Below are positions 45,405 to 56,319 of a stretch of 64,000 nucleotides of DNA, in pieces. The DNA comes from Ceratothoa steindachneri (taxonomy: Eukaryota; Arthropoda; Malacostraca; Isopoda; Cymothoidae): contig OZ018324.1 of assembly GCA_963969495.1 (NCBI GenBank), positions 156,162,172-156,226,171 of the forward strand, in the 5' to 3' direction. Position 1 is the first letter of the stretch; each line of letters opens with the position of its first letter. The notes beneath the pieces are model-generated. The model saw only the letters and a list, made by a program, of their open reading frames with translations, ran no database searches and was not told where the DNA came from. Made by a program: the position numbers and the translations under genes.

Positions 45405-45950
45405 CTTTTTGCCATGGCAGATTGGCAAAAAAAATGGGATACAGACATGTACCTAACCCCCAATGCCACGATGGCTTCAAGTAGCTTTCTGTTATTTTTG
45501 AATTGGGCACGCTTGTGGGATGCACCACATTTCATGGATCTCTCTCCCTACACTTTAATAGGATGACTTCAGCACATTCTTGTTAAGTGTCCCAGTCTGG
45601 GTGATTGTGCACTTTACCTGTCTGCTACCAGGACGCTACCACTTGTCCCGTTTACTTGGGACTGGTTCGTATATACAGACATATGGACTATCTGAATTTT
45701 TAGAGGAGGCTGGCCTCCCCCTATGCTGGAATATACTTCCTTCGTGCTTTTGCTTGTTTGTTGATTCTTTTTTATTTTGTTTAGTGTTTTTTTTGCTTTT
45801 TTGGCTTGGGTTTTGTTGTATTTTTTTAGGGTGGTGGTCTGGTCTTTTTAATTATTTTATTTTAATATAACCTATATTAGGCTTAAAATTAATTACAGTG
45901 ACTTATGCCCTTTTAGTCATTGAACAACTGGGTGCATATGTTCCCCAAAA
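45405..45950 (+). mobile_element. I-group LINE 3' fragment
   Basis: 5'-truncated end of the A family. It has AATGCCACGATGGCTTCAAG (matches A1 near 17190), a CACATTCTTGTTAAGTGTCCC finger remnant, a T-rich 3' UTR and a decayed GTGACTTATGCCC end. No A-rich tail is clear. Confidence 0.75.
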
Positions 45951-46486
45951 AACCCAACCCAAATCCACTGCATATTCCTTGTGGTATCCTCAGTTTTGGA
46001 TGCACCTTTTTCTTGAAATGTTTCCCTACGAGCTTGGGAATTACCTCTTTTTTCTCTTAAGTTATGCTGTTATTCAGATGCAAGTCCTTTTATAATTTCA
46101 TGGCCTGAGAAACTATTTTATCCATGAATGGAATTTTATGCTTTCTCTCTTTTGAAGATGCCATGATAAAGTGCCATCTCTTCCCACCTCAAATATATTT
46201 TCAGACACAAATAAAAAATATGCCAGATAGATACCAATATCTATATTAATGCTTGTTACTTTAGGAACTAAATATGTGGTAAACAATCTTTACCATGCAT
46301 TCCTGAACAGCATTTCTAATGGTAAACATAGTTCACTATGCATTCTGAATCAGATTTCTTTATGGTAAATATAGTTTTAACATATGCATTGAAATGGCTA
46401 AACAATAAGGTGGATTTCAGACCCCTGGAATTTCTCCCTGAAGTACTTTTATTCTGTGCTCTATTTATGCATTTGTTTCTGAGGGC

Positions 46487-47883
46487 TTATAATCCCTCTC
46501 AACCATGCAGAATGGTCTGCCCCTATTTGTGTAAGGAACATATCTGGTTTAAGAGAGTTATGTACCCTCTTATTACCTTACATTCCAAATATATCACTTC
46601 AAATAGGCTGGCTGCCAACATGTTTGTTGCAGTATCCACTGTTCTGTTTTTGTATTACCAATATCTATGCATTGAATTTTTAATAAAGATTTTTACCATT
46701 GCAGAAAATTTCATTACAAATTATTGATGTTTAATTTTTAGTTGATTAATGGAAAGATGAATCTAATAACATATAGTACTTTAATGTCTATACATTTGCT
46801 TCTATTTTGGCCTGCAGTTAAAGCCAGTGAGCAAAAGCAATATGCAAAACCTCCAAACATTGTGATGTTGATTGCTGATGATCTTGGCATTGGTGATGTT
46901 GGATGTTTTGGCAATAACACAATGAAGACTCCCAATATTGATAGGTTTGGACTTTTGTTTTGTACAAATTATTTTCAGTAATAGCAGGATAAACTTGAGG
47001 CTGATGGGTGTAAGGGATTGATTAGAAAGACCTCAGCCAAACTTACTTAACCCTATCTCTCTGGAGCTTTTCTCTTGGGTAGGCTACTCAAGAGAATTGT
47101 CAACATATTATTAATTGATACTCATTTGGATATGGTTACCCCGGAGGGAGGGAGCCATCTAGACTGATACACCCAGCATTTGAAGGAGTCGCACGCCCCT
47201 TCCAGCTCTAGTGACTTGGGTAATCTTAATCTAAGTTTGGAGAACCTGGGCTTCACTCCCTCTGAGAAATTTCCATTTTACCTTTTTAACACTTTCTGAA
47301 CCCCTTCTTGCCTTTCTGGGGCATCTGGTGCAGCATGGGCAAATGTGCTGTGGCTGTTGTTTGCAGGTTTTAACCCTGCATGGGGGTACCCTGTGTAGCC
47401 TGTTATACTTAGTACCCAGAGAAGCTGCATATGCTCCCGGCCTGAGTGCCACTTAGGGAGGTCTTGTGCCACTGGGTCCACTTGAACGCTCTGATGGGGC
47501 CTGGGAATGTTGTTGGTGTGCTTTCCCCTCACCCTAACTCAGCAGTAATTTCCTTTTTATTAGTATTATTATTAATTATTATTGTTATTTAGTATTAGTA
47601 TTTATTGTAATATGTATTATAATTATTTATTATGATTAGTATTTTATTATCACTATTATTATTTAACAATATTATTTAACACTATTAATTTTTTTTATTA
47701 TTTAGTATGTTTTTATATTAGTATTTTTATTCATTATATATAATTATTTATTGATTACTATTAATTATTATTAATATAAGTTATTAATAATATTATAAGT
47801 ATTTATTATTTTCATTAGACATTTCCACTCAACGATTTCTCCCACATACTTTGCACCAAGAGGAGTGTTTCCACCTGTACAGA
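46487..47883. repeat. Tandem duplication, copy 1 (1,397 bp)
   Basis: Copy 1 of a direct tandem duplication that contains sulfatase exon 1, its flanking intron sequence and an AT/TTA-rich low-complexity tail (47560-47815). I found no mismatch to copy 2. Overlap at the joint is 2-3 bp. Confidence 0.95.
46757..46944 (+). CDS. Sulfatase exon 1 (signal peptide and N-terminus)
   Basis: First coding exon of a secreted or lysosomal sulfatase of the arylsulfatase/steroid-sulfatase type, which hydrolyses sulfate esters. The ATG at 46757 ([23 protein letters not shown]) gives a clear signal peptide of about 22 residues, followed by [10 protein letters not shown] and the metal-binding start [17 protein letters not shown] with its paired Asp. 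[11 protein letters not shown] closes the exon at 46944 (AG|GTTTGG donor, phase 2). An in-frame TTG lies 5 codons upstream and a plausible acceptor (TTTTTAG at 46740), so an upstream untranslated exon is likely. The exon is repeated identically at 48154-48341; which copy is spliced to exon 2 cannot be told. Confidence 0.85.
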
Positions 47884-49280
47884 TTATAATCCCTCTCAAC
47901 CATGCAGAATGGTCTGCCCCTATTTGTGTAAGGAACATATCTGGTTTAAGAGAGTTATGTACCCTCTTATTACCTTACATTCCAAATATATCACTTCAAA
48001 TAGGCTGGCTGCCAACATGTTTGTTGCAGTATCCACTGTTCTGTTTTTGTATTACCAATATCTATGCATTGAATTTTTAATAAAGATTTTTACCATTGCA
48101 GAAAATTTCATTACAAATTATTGATGTTTAATTTTTAGTTGATTAATGGAAAGATGAATCTAATAACATATAGTACTTTAATGTCTATACATTTGCTTCT
48201 ATTTTGGCCTGCAGTTAAAGCCAGTGAGCAAAAGCAATATGCAAAACCTCCAAACATTGTGATGTTGATTGCTGATGATCTTGGCATTGGTGATGTTGGA
48301 TGTTTTGGCAATAACACAATGAAGACTCCCAATATTGATAGGTTTGGACTTTTGTTTTGTACAAATTATTTTCAGTAATAGCAGGATAAACTTGAGGCTG
48401 ATGGGTGTAAGGGATTGATTAGAAAGACCTCAGCCAAACTTACTTAACCCTATCTCTCTGGAGCTTTTCTCTTGGGTAGGCTACTCAAGAGAATTGTCAA
48501 CATATTATTAATTGATACTCATTTGGATATGGTTACCCCGGAGGGAGGGAGCCATCTAGACTGATACACCCAGCATTTGAAGGAGTCGCACGCCCCTTCC
48601 AGCTCTAGTGACTTGGGTAATCTTAATCTAAGTTTGGAGAACCTGGGCTTCACTCCCTCTGAGAAATTTCCATTTTACCTTTTTAACACTTTCTGAACCC
48701 CTTCTTGCCTTTCTGGGGCATCTGGTGCAGCATGGGCAAATGTGCTGTGGCTGTTGTTTGCAGGTTTTAACCCTGCATGGGGGTACCCTGTGTAGCCTGT
48801 TATACTTAGTACCCAGAGAAGCTGCATATGCTCCCGGCCTGAGTGCCACTTAGGGAGGTCTTGTGCCACTGGGTCCACTTGAACGCTCTGATGGGGCCTG
48901 GGAATGTTGTTGGTGTGCTTTCCCCTCACCCTAACTCAGCAGTAATTTCCTTTTTATTAGTATTATTATTAATTATTATTGTTATTTAGTATTAGTATTT
49001 ATTGTAATATGTATTATAATTATTTATTATGATTAGTATTTTATTATCACTATTATTATTTAACAATATTATTTAACACTATTAATTTTTTTTATTATTT
49101 AGTATGTTTTTATATTAGTATTTTTATTCATTATATATAATTATTTATTGATTACTATTAATTATTATTAATATAAGTTATTAATAATATTATAAGTATT
49201 TATTATTTTCATTAGACATTTCCACTCAACGATTTCTCCCACATACTTTGCACCAAGAGGAGTGTTTCCACCTGTACAGA
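47884..49280. repeat. Tandem duplication, copy 2 (1,397 bp)
   Basis: Copy 2 of the duplication, offset 1,397 bp from copy 1. Beyond it, 49283 onward is unique (TTCAGTCCAGTAGCC). Confidence 0.95.
48154..48341 (+). CDS. Sulfatase exon 1, duplicate copy
   Basis: Same exon as 46757-46944, with the same signal peptide, ADDLG metal site and donor, lying nearer to exon 2. If both were used, exon 1 would be spliced as alternatives, since each carries its own start codon and joining them in series would repeat the signal peptide. The perfect identity means there has been no time for divergence, or that the assembly repeats one block. Confidence 0.7.
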
Positions 49281-49424
49281 TTTCAGTCCAGTAGCCATGG
49301 TGCCTTGGTAGACTGCATGGCATTCTGGGGTCACCTAGCACCAGGCTATGATAGTAATGGGTGATCACCCACCCTACTCGTTAGTTAACCTGCCTATTTC
49401 TACTCCTCTTTATTAGAGTCTACA

Positions 49425-50094
49425 AGAACTGGGCCACTAGACCAGCATTTGGCTCTTCCTCATACTGACTACATGGCAGGAATGAGGGCAGCTCTCCAGG
49501 TTGCTTGGCAAATCAGATGGGAAATGGCTGAGAGGAACTTAAAGTTGCATGCCATTGCACCGTGACTGTTCCCATAGACCTAACCACCAATGCCACGACA
49601 GCTTCAGGTTACTTTCTGCCCTTTTTGAATTGGGCACACATTCAAGACGCACCAACATTTAATGGAGCACTTGCCTGCACCTTATTGCAATATCTGTGTT
49701 GTCCCTCATACTGTTAGGCAAATTCTTGTTGAATATCTCAGTCTAGGTGATCTTTGCACGCATTACCTGTTCTGGTACCAGGATGAGCTGGGTCGCTAAT
49801 GCTTGTCTTTTGTACTTAGAACATTTTAGTTGACACAGCTTCATGGACTATCTGACTTTTTGGAGGAGGCTGGCCTCCCTCCATTTTATTTGACTGTTGT
49901 AGATTGCATGTTCCTGCGTCAGGTGGAGGTGGGCCCTACCTCAATGCCGGAATGTGCTTTCTTGTTTTGTTATGATTTTTTTTTGTTTGCTTTTTGTAAA
50001 TTTTTGAGTAGCCTAGTACTAAGCTAGGATTTTAATTTCGGCCACTTATGTCCTTAAAGGCAGTCCCCAGTCGGATAAATTAAAAAAAAAAAAT
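49425..50094 (+). mobile_element. I-group LINE 3' fragment with A-rich tail
   Basis: 5'-truncated copy starting in the RNase H/finger region (ACTACATGGCAGGAATG, matches A1 near 17070). It has a decayed HILVECP finger and a 3' end with CCACTTATGTCC, CCCAGTCGGATAAATT and a poly-A run at 50082-50094. Confidence 0.85.
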
Positions 50095-50099
50095 CTAAT

Positions 50100-50235
50100 A
50101 CCCACAGTTTGCCATCCCAGACGCATTACCCACATTTTGCTTTCCCAATTCACTATCAAGAGTTTGTCCTCTGGTCCCTAATTTCCAAAGTTTGCCCTCC
50201 CAGACCCAATACCCCCAGTTTGTGTTCATGCACCA
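50100..50235. repeat. Degenerate ~28-31-bp minisatellite
   Basis: About four decayed units built on CCCAGTTTGCC(A/C)TCCCAGACxCAATACCC, for example starting at about 50101, 50130, 50160 and 50190. Confidence 0.65.
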
Positions 50236-50392
50236 TTGCCTGAGGGAGGATTTCTGGCTTTATATTTCACACATTTTCACTTTCTCTATCTTCACCACTT
50301 TCTTTACACATCTTTACCAACTTTCTGTATCATCTGCTTTCATTGGTATTGTGCTTTAATTTCAAGGGGAAGAAATAATTCTCATATTCCTC

Positions 50393-50495
50393 TTCTATTT
50401 TATGAATATAATTATATACCTATCCAATGTGTGTTCTTTTTTTCTCTATTTTATGAATATAACTATATTTATCTAATGTGTGTTCTTTTTCTAAG
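50393..50495. repeat. ~53-bp tandem duplication
   Basis: Two adjacent units, each with CTATTTTATGAATATAA(T/C) and AATGTGTGTTCTTTTT. Intronic, close to the acceptor of sulfatase exon 2. Confidence 0.85.
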
Positions 50496-50518
50496 CTGTA
50501 ATCAGTTGCTTATTTCAG

Positions 50519-50622
50519 ATTGGCTGCTGCAGGACTGACTCTCAATCATCACTTGTCTGCAGCTGGACTATGTACTCCAAGTAGAGCAGCTTTATTGACT
50601 GGCAGATACCCAACAAGATTTG
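50519..50622 (+). CDS. Sulfatase exon 2 (catalytic Cys signature)
   Basis: Acceptor AG at 50517-50518, donor GTAAAG at 50623. The exon starts in phase 2, completing the Arg of NIDR, and encodes [28 protein letters not shown].. [23 protein letters not shown] is the sulfatase signature; its Cys (codon near 50567) would be converted to formylglycine by the sulfatase-modifying factor and is the catalytic nucleophile. Phase 1 end matches exon 3. Confidence 0.92.
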
Positions 50623-50906
50623 GTAAAGTCTTTTAGCAAAGGTGTTTTTATATTTGATAGTTTTACTGCTGTGAATTGATTAAATATCAACAACAAATTG
50701 ACTTTGCCAAGTATGGTTTTATTTTTTTATAGTATCATTGCTATAAATTTATCCAGTCAAGTGTGGCAAGAAATTACAGAGAATAAATATGAAAAAAAAT
50801 CTTTTATTCCATAATTTGTGGTCAAATTATGTTTTTAGTCCTTGGTGGCTCTATATCTCACTGTCAGTTGGTCGGTCCAGTCCTCTTTTGCTTTTTTTTT
50901 TGTTTT

Positions 50907-51300
50907 GGTAATAAGATTGTAACTTTTTGGCCAATTCTAACAAAATTTGAAACCCTTATATTGTTTTACATTCTCTTTTGAGTGATAAAATTGCCAAAGT
51001 CCTCCTAAGGTTAGCCGGGAAATTATTTGGCAATAACATCATAACTATTTGGCTGATTCTAACAAAATTTGAAACCTTCATGTTATTTAACATTATCTTT
51101 CAAATGTTATACTTGCCAAGGTCCTCCCAAGGTTAGCCCAGAATTATTTTTTGGGGGCAATATCATAATTATTTGGCAGATTCTAACGAAATTTGAAACT
51201 TATGTTGTTTTACATTCTCTTTTGAATGATATAATTGCCAAAGTCCTCCCAAGGTTAGTCTTGGAATTATTGAAAGTTTTGAAGGTCTAAGGTCATAAAT
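50907..51300. repeat. Three ~122-127-bp tandem units in sulfatase intron 2
   Basis: Units begin at about 50907 (GGTAATAAGATTGTAAC), 51029 (GGCAATAACATCATAAC) and 51156 (GGCAATATCATAATTAT). Each contains AATTTGAAAC and a CC(A/T)AAGTCCTCC..AGGTTAG end. A single related unit lies at 53537-53700. Confidence 0.85.
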
Positions 51301-51459
51301 CAGAATAAGTGAGAGCACGCAACTTTGGTCAGCAGACCTTGTTTATATTGGTTTTACCATTACTATACCCTTTGTTTTATACCTTTCTCTCCAATGAGCT
51401 ACAATTTAATATGGGATCTTAACTATGAGTTAGGGTATATAAATCACCAGTTTGCATAT

Positions 51460-51718
51460 CAGAAGAAGGAGATAGTACTATGCCTGTACAACTTCCTCGT
51501 CTGACTGCACCTGGAGTATGCCGTACAATTTTGGAGTCCTTCATTTCGAAAGGACATCGTGAGATCGGAACGCGTCCAAGCTAGGGCAACCAAACTGATT
51601 CCCTCTATAAGCCATACGAGTTATAATGATAGACTAAGGGAATTAGATATGTTCTCACTGGAGACCAGGAGACTACGTGGTCAGCTTATTGAAGTGTTTA
51701 AAATACTTCAAAGTCATG
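51460..51718 (+). mobile_element. CR1-A RT C-terminal fragment
   Basis: Reads EIVLCLYNFLV..TWSMPYNFGVLHF-type CR1-A sequence and a 73-codon frame (RVQARATKLIPSISHTSY, LETRRLRGQLIEVFKIL). Homologous to 22830-23060 on the opposite strand. It stops exactly where I-group LINE sequence begins (about 51720). Confidence 0.85.
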
Positions 51719-51719
51719 T

Positions 51720-53470
51720 TCCACTTTTGCTTCGTGCTTGGACCCCTGGTCCGGACGATGTCCCATATGCCACGCTTTGACATCTAGGTGAGCGAGGCAT
51801 GACCTTTCTGTTAGATTTGTTCAAAAGGTTCTGGGCAGATGGGATCCTCTCAGACTCATAGCAAATAACTATTGTGCTCACCCCTATCACACGATGGGGA
51901 TGAGGGGACGCCTCCCAAAATTTAGTTAGGATTTTTTTGCGAGATTGTTGATTCTGCGTATGGGAGGGGGGGGGGGCTATCCAGCCCAGTGGAGCAGGAA
52001 GAGTCCTCAGTGTCACTCTTTGCCCTGAGCATCAATGGTATGACCTCGGTGCTGCTGGAAGTTTTCGCTACATTAAATGTGGACGACCTTTCAATCTCTT
52101 TCAGTGTGACCCAGATGCCAACTCTGTAGCCTTGCCTAAACAGGCATTGAACTGCATCTCTCGCCATGCCGAAGGGCATAGGTTTCAGTTTTCCTTGGCC
52201 ATGACTAAGGTGGTACACTTCTGCCACCATCCATGGCTCCACTCTGACCCGGACTTGTTCTTAAACCGGGTTCGCCTGGAAGTAGTGAATTCACACCGTT
52301 TCCTTGGGCTACTGCCTTGCTTTTCTATTGATCCTTATTTGTTTGTTCGAAGCTTGACTATGGATGATCCGAGTTTTATATATCTGCAGCTGATCGTGTA
52401 TTGTGGAAGGTGGGCTCGATCCACCACACTGGTGGCCTGGCGACCGGTGCCTTCCACACATCTTATATTGAGATCTTACTTGTCAATGCTGGGGAAATGC
52501 AACTCACTCTGGGTAGTACACAGTGCATTATGCCCCTGTGCATGCAAGCCCATTGTCTCCCTCAGTCGCCAATAGCTATAATTACATCTGCAGCCTATGT
52601 TGATGGTGCATATGCCGCCCAGAGACACCAGTCATACCCTAACAGCTTTGTTTTTGTTTAGGCTAGGGATCCTGGACATGGGGAAAATGAGTGCGCCCCA
52701 AATTCTGCAGCATTTCGCTCTTCCTCACACCGACTCCATGCTATGAATCAGTGCAGCCCTCAAGGCTTCTTGGCAAAGAGATGGGAGATGGCCGAGGGAA
52801 CCTTAAAGTTGCATGCCATTTCACCGTGACTGTTCCCATGGACTTATCCACCAATGCTGCGACCGCCTCAGGTCACTTTATGTCATCTTTAAATTGGGCT
52901 CACCCGATGGAGCGCTCCTCTGCACCTTACTGCAATGACTGCCTTCTCCTCTAGCCCATTGGCACATTCTTGCTAAATGTCCCAGTCTGGGTGATCTTTG
53001 AGCATGTTACTGGTACTGGGATGAGCAGGGTGATTACTGCTATTTCCTTGTACTCGGCATGGGTTAGTGTATACATTTGTTGACTATCTGATTTTTTGGA
53101 GGAGGCTGGGTTGCTCCATTTTATTTAACTATAATGTAGATTGTAGGTTCCTGCACTGGGGTAAGTGCTCCTCCCCCTGATGCCAGAACGGGCTTTATTC
53201 TTGTTGTCCTGGTACTCAGGCTGGGTTCATGTACACATACTTGCGGATTATCTAATTTTTTGGAGGTTGCCTCCATTTTATTTGACTTTATTTGTTGTAG
53301 GTTGCATCTTCCTAAGCTGGCCTTCCCCGACACCAAACCCTGCTTACTTCATCTTCTTGCTTTTTGCTTATTGTTTCATTTTTTTGCTTGTTTGTTTTAC
53401 TTTTTTATTGTCTTGTTTCTGTATTTTTGTTATTTGGGCTCTGTTTCTTAGTTGCGTGCACACGACTCTA
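51720..53470 (+). mobile_element. I-group LINE copy A5, 5' truncated and decayed
   Basis: Starts within the RT region (GPDDVPYATL matches A1 GPDDVPYAML near 15130), then RT/thumb pieces, and from about 52720 the terminal region and 3' UTR. The RNase H is largely deleted (a jump near 52670). The 3' UTR block is tandemly doubled (about 53035-53200 and 53205-53330; each has the TTTTGGAGG and CTCCATTTTATTTGACT-like words). The short tail GTCACCAGATGAGTGCTTAA at 53711-53730 may be its 3' end, displaced by the minisatellite unit at 53537. Confidence 0.75.
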
Positions 53471-53536
53471 TAAGTTACTATGTCATTCCATAGGTCAGTT
53501 GGTCGGGTGGTAACCATTTTACATTTCAATGGGTTT

Positions 53537-53705
53537 TTTGGCAATAACATCGTAACTATCCGGCCAATTTTAATGAAATTGAAACTCTTATGTTGTTTTA
53601 AATTCTCTTTAGAATGATATAATTGCTAAGGTACTCGCAAGGTTAGTCCAGGAATTATTGAAAGCTTTGAAGGTCATAAAGTCATATGGTCATAAGTCAG
53701 AATAA
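53537..53705. repeat. Single copy of the 50907-51300 minisatellite unit
   Basis: GGCAATAACATCGTAACTAT through AGGTTAGTCCAGG and the GTCATAAGTCAGAATAA end, matching the last unit of the intron array and its 3' flank (51270-51312). Confidence 0.8.
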
Positions 53706-54052
53706 TTGAGTCACCAGATGAGTGCTTAAAAAAATCACCATCTAAACCTAAAATGTTGCACTAGCTTGATTAACATACACCTTTTTCTGACATTGAGGAC
53801 TAATAAAAGGTTAACACATCAAACACTGGTACACTTAAAATCCCATTTGGTTGGCTGACTTTATTACACTACAACATCAAAAAGAAAATCAAAACCATAA
53901 AATAATATTGTGTCAAAGTTGGGTATAAAAGACTCACCACTATCATATACCACTTTTGGTTGACTTGTCCTCTAGGTTTGTTTTTTTAGATTCACTATTT
54001 TTGATTGAAATGCTTTAGGGAGAACTAACTGTGTTTTGGTTTCTTTCCATAG

Positions 54053-54178
54053 GTCTCTCAGGAGATGAAGGAACGCCCCCAGTCATTGTCCATGTGGCAA
54101 GCAGAGTTGGGCTTCCAGATTCTGAGGTCACCATTGCTGAGGTCTTCTCTGCTCTTAACTATAGCACCACTATTGTAG
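54053..54178 (+). CDS. Sulfatase exon 3
   Basis: Acceptor AG at 54051-54052 and donor GT at 54179, phase 1 to phase 1. It completes Gly of exon 2 and encodes GLSGDEGTPPVIVHVASRVG, then LPDSEVTIAEVFSALNYSTTIVG. In arylsulfatases this segment runs between the CxPSR helix and the second signature and typically has the xLPxxExTxAExLxxxGYxTxxxG pattern, which is present here. The last Gly codon is split with exon 4. Confidence 0.9.
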   Translation, partial: VSQEMKERPQSLSMWQAELGFQILRSPLLRSSLLLTIAPLL

Positions 54179-54534
54179 GTTCGTTGCTCATCTTTAAATT
54201 CACTCTGTCACATTCATTACTGCCTTCTCAGACCCAAATGAAGCATGAGCCATCAATAATTTAAAATCCTCTGTCAATAAACTTAACCAGCATTAATTGT
54301 TAGTAATTTTAAGCTCACAGAATGAAATTCCAATACTCATCACTGTCTATTCTGTTGAGAATAGTTGATATTATTTATATTGGAACTCCTTGCTTTCGCA
54401 TTCATCATTTAGGTTCTTTTATTTATTGCTGGACTACTACTGTCTGGTATTAAGCCTTTGCTCCTTAGGAATTTAACAGGTGAGGTATATGTTGCCATTT
54501 TGGCTTATTAAATCCCATTTATCTTCTCTTCTCT

Positions 54535-54595
54535 TTTTTTATTATTATTATTTTTATTATTATTATTATTATCATCATCATCATCTCCCCTACCC
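54535..54595. repeat. (ATT)n/(ATC)n microsatellite
   Basis: TTATTATTATT passing into ATCATCATCATC, just before a LINE 3' end. Confidence 0.9.
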
Positions 54596-54619
54596 TCTCA
54601 TGAGTGTGAACCCCCATCA

Positions 54620-54711
54620 TTACTTCCTAGGCTCCCCGTAAGGGTTTCCGGCGACTTATGCCGAAGTGGGCAGTCGCCAGATGGGCTCCTAAATTTTTAA
54701 AAAAAAAATTC
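54620..54711 (+). mobile_element. I-group LINE 3' tail fragment
   Basis: CCTAGGCTCC, then GGCGACTTATGCCGAAGTGG, then CGCCAGATGGGCTCCT and a poly-A-like run at 54700-54710. It is followed with no spacer by the 5' end of copy A6. Confidence 0.85.
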
Positions 54712-55304
54712 CTGTAAGGGATGCAGTGATTTGCCTTCCTGGCTGCCGTGATGACAGGACTCAGCACCCCTTCCAGTCCACAGCTTAGCCTCTCTCCTTC
54801 TGTCTGACACCTTACTTCCTCACTTTGCATACAATCTCTATTACAACTTTCTCTGGTCGGCTTCTAATTTCAGAGGGCAGATGCCAACCAGTTTTTTCCT
54901 CATTCGACCATCCCAGATTGAGGGGGGTGGGACAATGCCCCCTCACCCCTTAGCACTGGTTTTAGGAGGTGAGTTTTTAACAACCTGCTTAACTCCCACC
55001 ATCACCTTACTCACTTTCCCTTTCTCTCTCCTTGTCACAGTCTATCAACTTTATGCAGTGCCTAAGGTGGAGCCGCCATGCCAATGGGCTGACAGGTCAC
55101 TAAACAGGAGAAGTGGCCTCAAATGTTGGCAGCTGGCTTTGTTGGCCCCATGTTCACTGCTCATAGAGCGGGCTACTGCATGGGGTGATGAACGCTTGCG
55201 CCCCATGCTAAAAATGGGGTCACCATCCACAATGATGAATTAAAAAACCCTCTCCCTTTACCATTCCCTCGACCATCATCAGAACTCCCCTCAGGCAGCT
55301 ACCC

Positions 55305-55725
55305 TGAAAAAAACCTGGGTTTTATTCCCAGGTTTTGGGGGGCTTTTTCAAATGAAATTTAAATTGCTTTTTTTTTTCAACAAATGAATGCTACTTATCA
55401 TTATTTTATTCAAAATTCATATTTATGTTTATAATTTAAACAAATATGTATCAAATTAAGATTATTTCTCTGATATTGACCCATAATTCATCTCTCCTAC
55501 AGGTTATGGCTATCATGGGTACCCACAATTCTCGATTAGTGATCTGTTCTTACTATAATTATTAAATTAGTAATTATTAATATTATATAAAAATAGAGAT
55601 ATCTATTCTTTTTCTATATTATTCTAATGCTTGTAGCATTTGTTTTGGGAAAAAACCCAAGATTTGAAAAAACCCAGGTTTTATTGGGCTTTTTCAAAAT
55701 TTTGGGTTTTTTGCCAACCTTGCTT
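55305..55725. mobile_element. Unclassified insertion inside I-group 5' region
   Basis: About 420 bp of AT-rich sequence interrupts the otherwise collinear LINE. Similar words CCCAGGTTTT and GGGCTTTTTCAAA occur at both borders in direct order (about 55335-55355 and 55675-55700). No coding capacity. It looks like a small non-autonomous insertion with direct repeats, class unknown. Confidence 0.45.
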
Positions 55726-56319
55726 TCTCATTGGACCCTCAAAATTTCTTCTACCGGAGAGGAGGCTTACTCATCTCCTTTGCCTACGAGTGTAGGGGAC
55801 TCCCCCTCACCCCCATTTCTGGAGGCGCTCTTGGTTGCCTTCCTCTTTCCAGTGGCAGTCCTTCTTTTACTTTCTCAAGGGACTACCAAGAAAGCACACA
55901 GGCAGCTAAAAATTGGCCGCTCAGGTTGGAGTGCGTCAATAAGGCTAACCGCCTCAGGGGGTCAGGAATGGCAGGGCCCGGAGGTCCTTGTCCCCTAACA
56001 TCCTCCACACATGCACTAAGAGCCTACAGGGGGTCACTGTATATGCCCCCCTCTCTTCCTTGATGAATGCTGGTTCGCCGGCATTAGGTAAAAAAGGTAC
56101 CTCAAATTGGATCTGTGATGTCATGTGAATGGTCACATAGAGGTCCCCCCTGAGATATACATGGTTAGATGGTAGGATCTTCCATAGGATCGAACCCGGA
56201 TTTGGTGCCAAGTGCAGAACCCACATCCAACCCCTGTGCAATTTGCTACTCAGACAGCTTGAGTCCCCGAGGTCTTGCTAAGAGAGGAGGCATCTCTTTC
56301 CCCGGCTGTTGCTCATATT

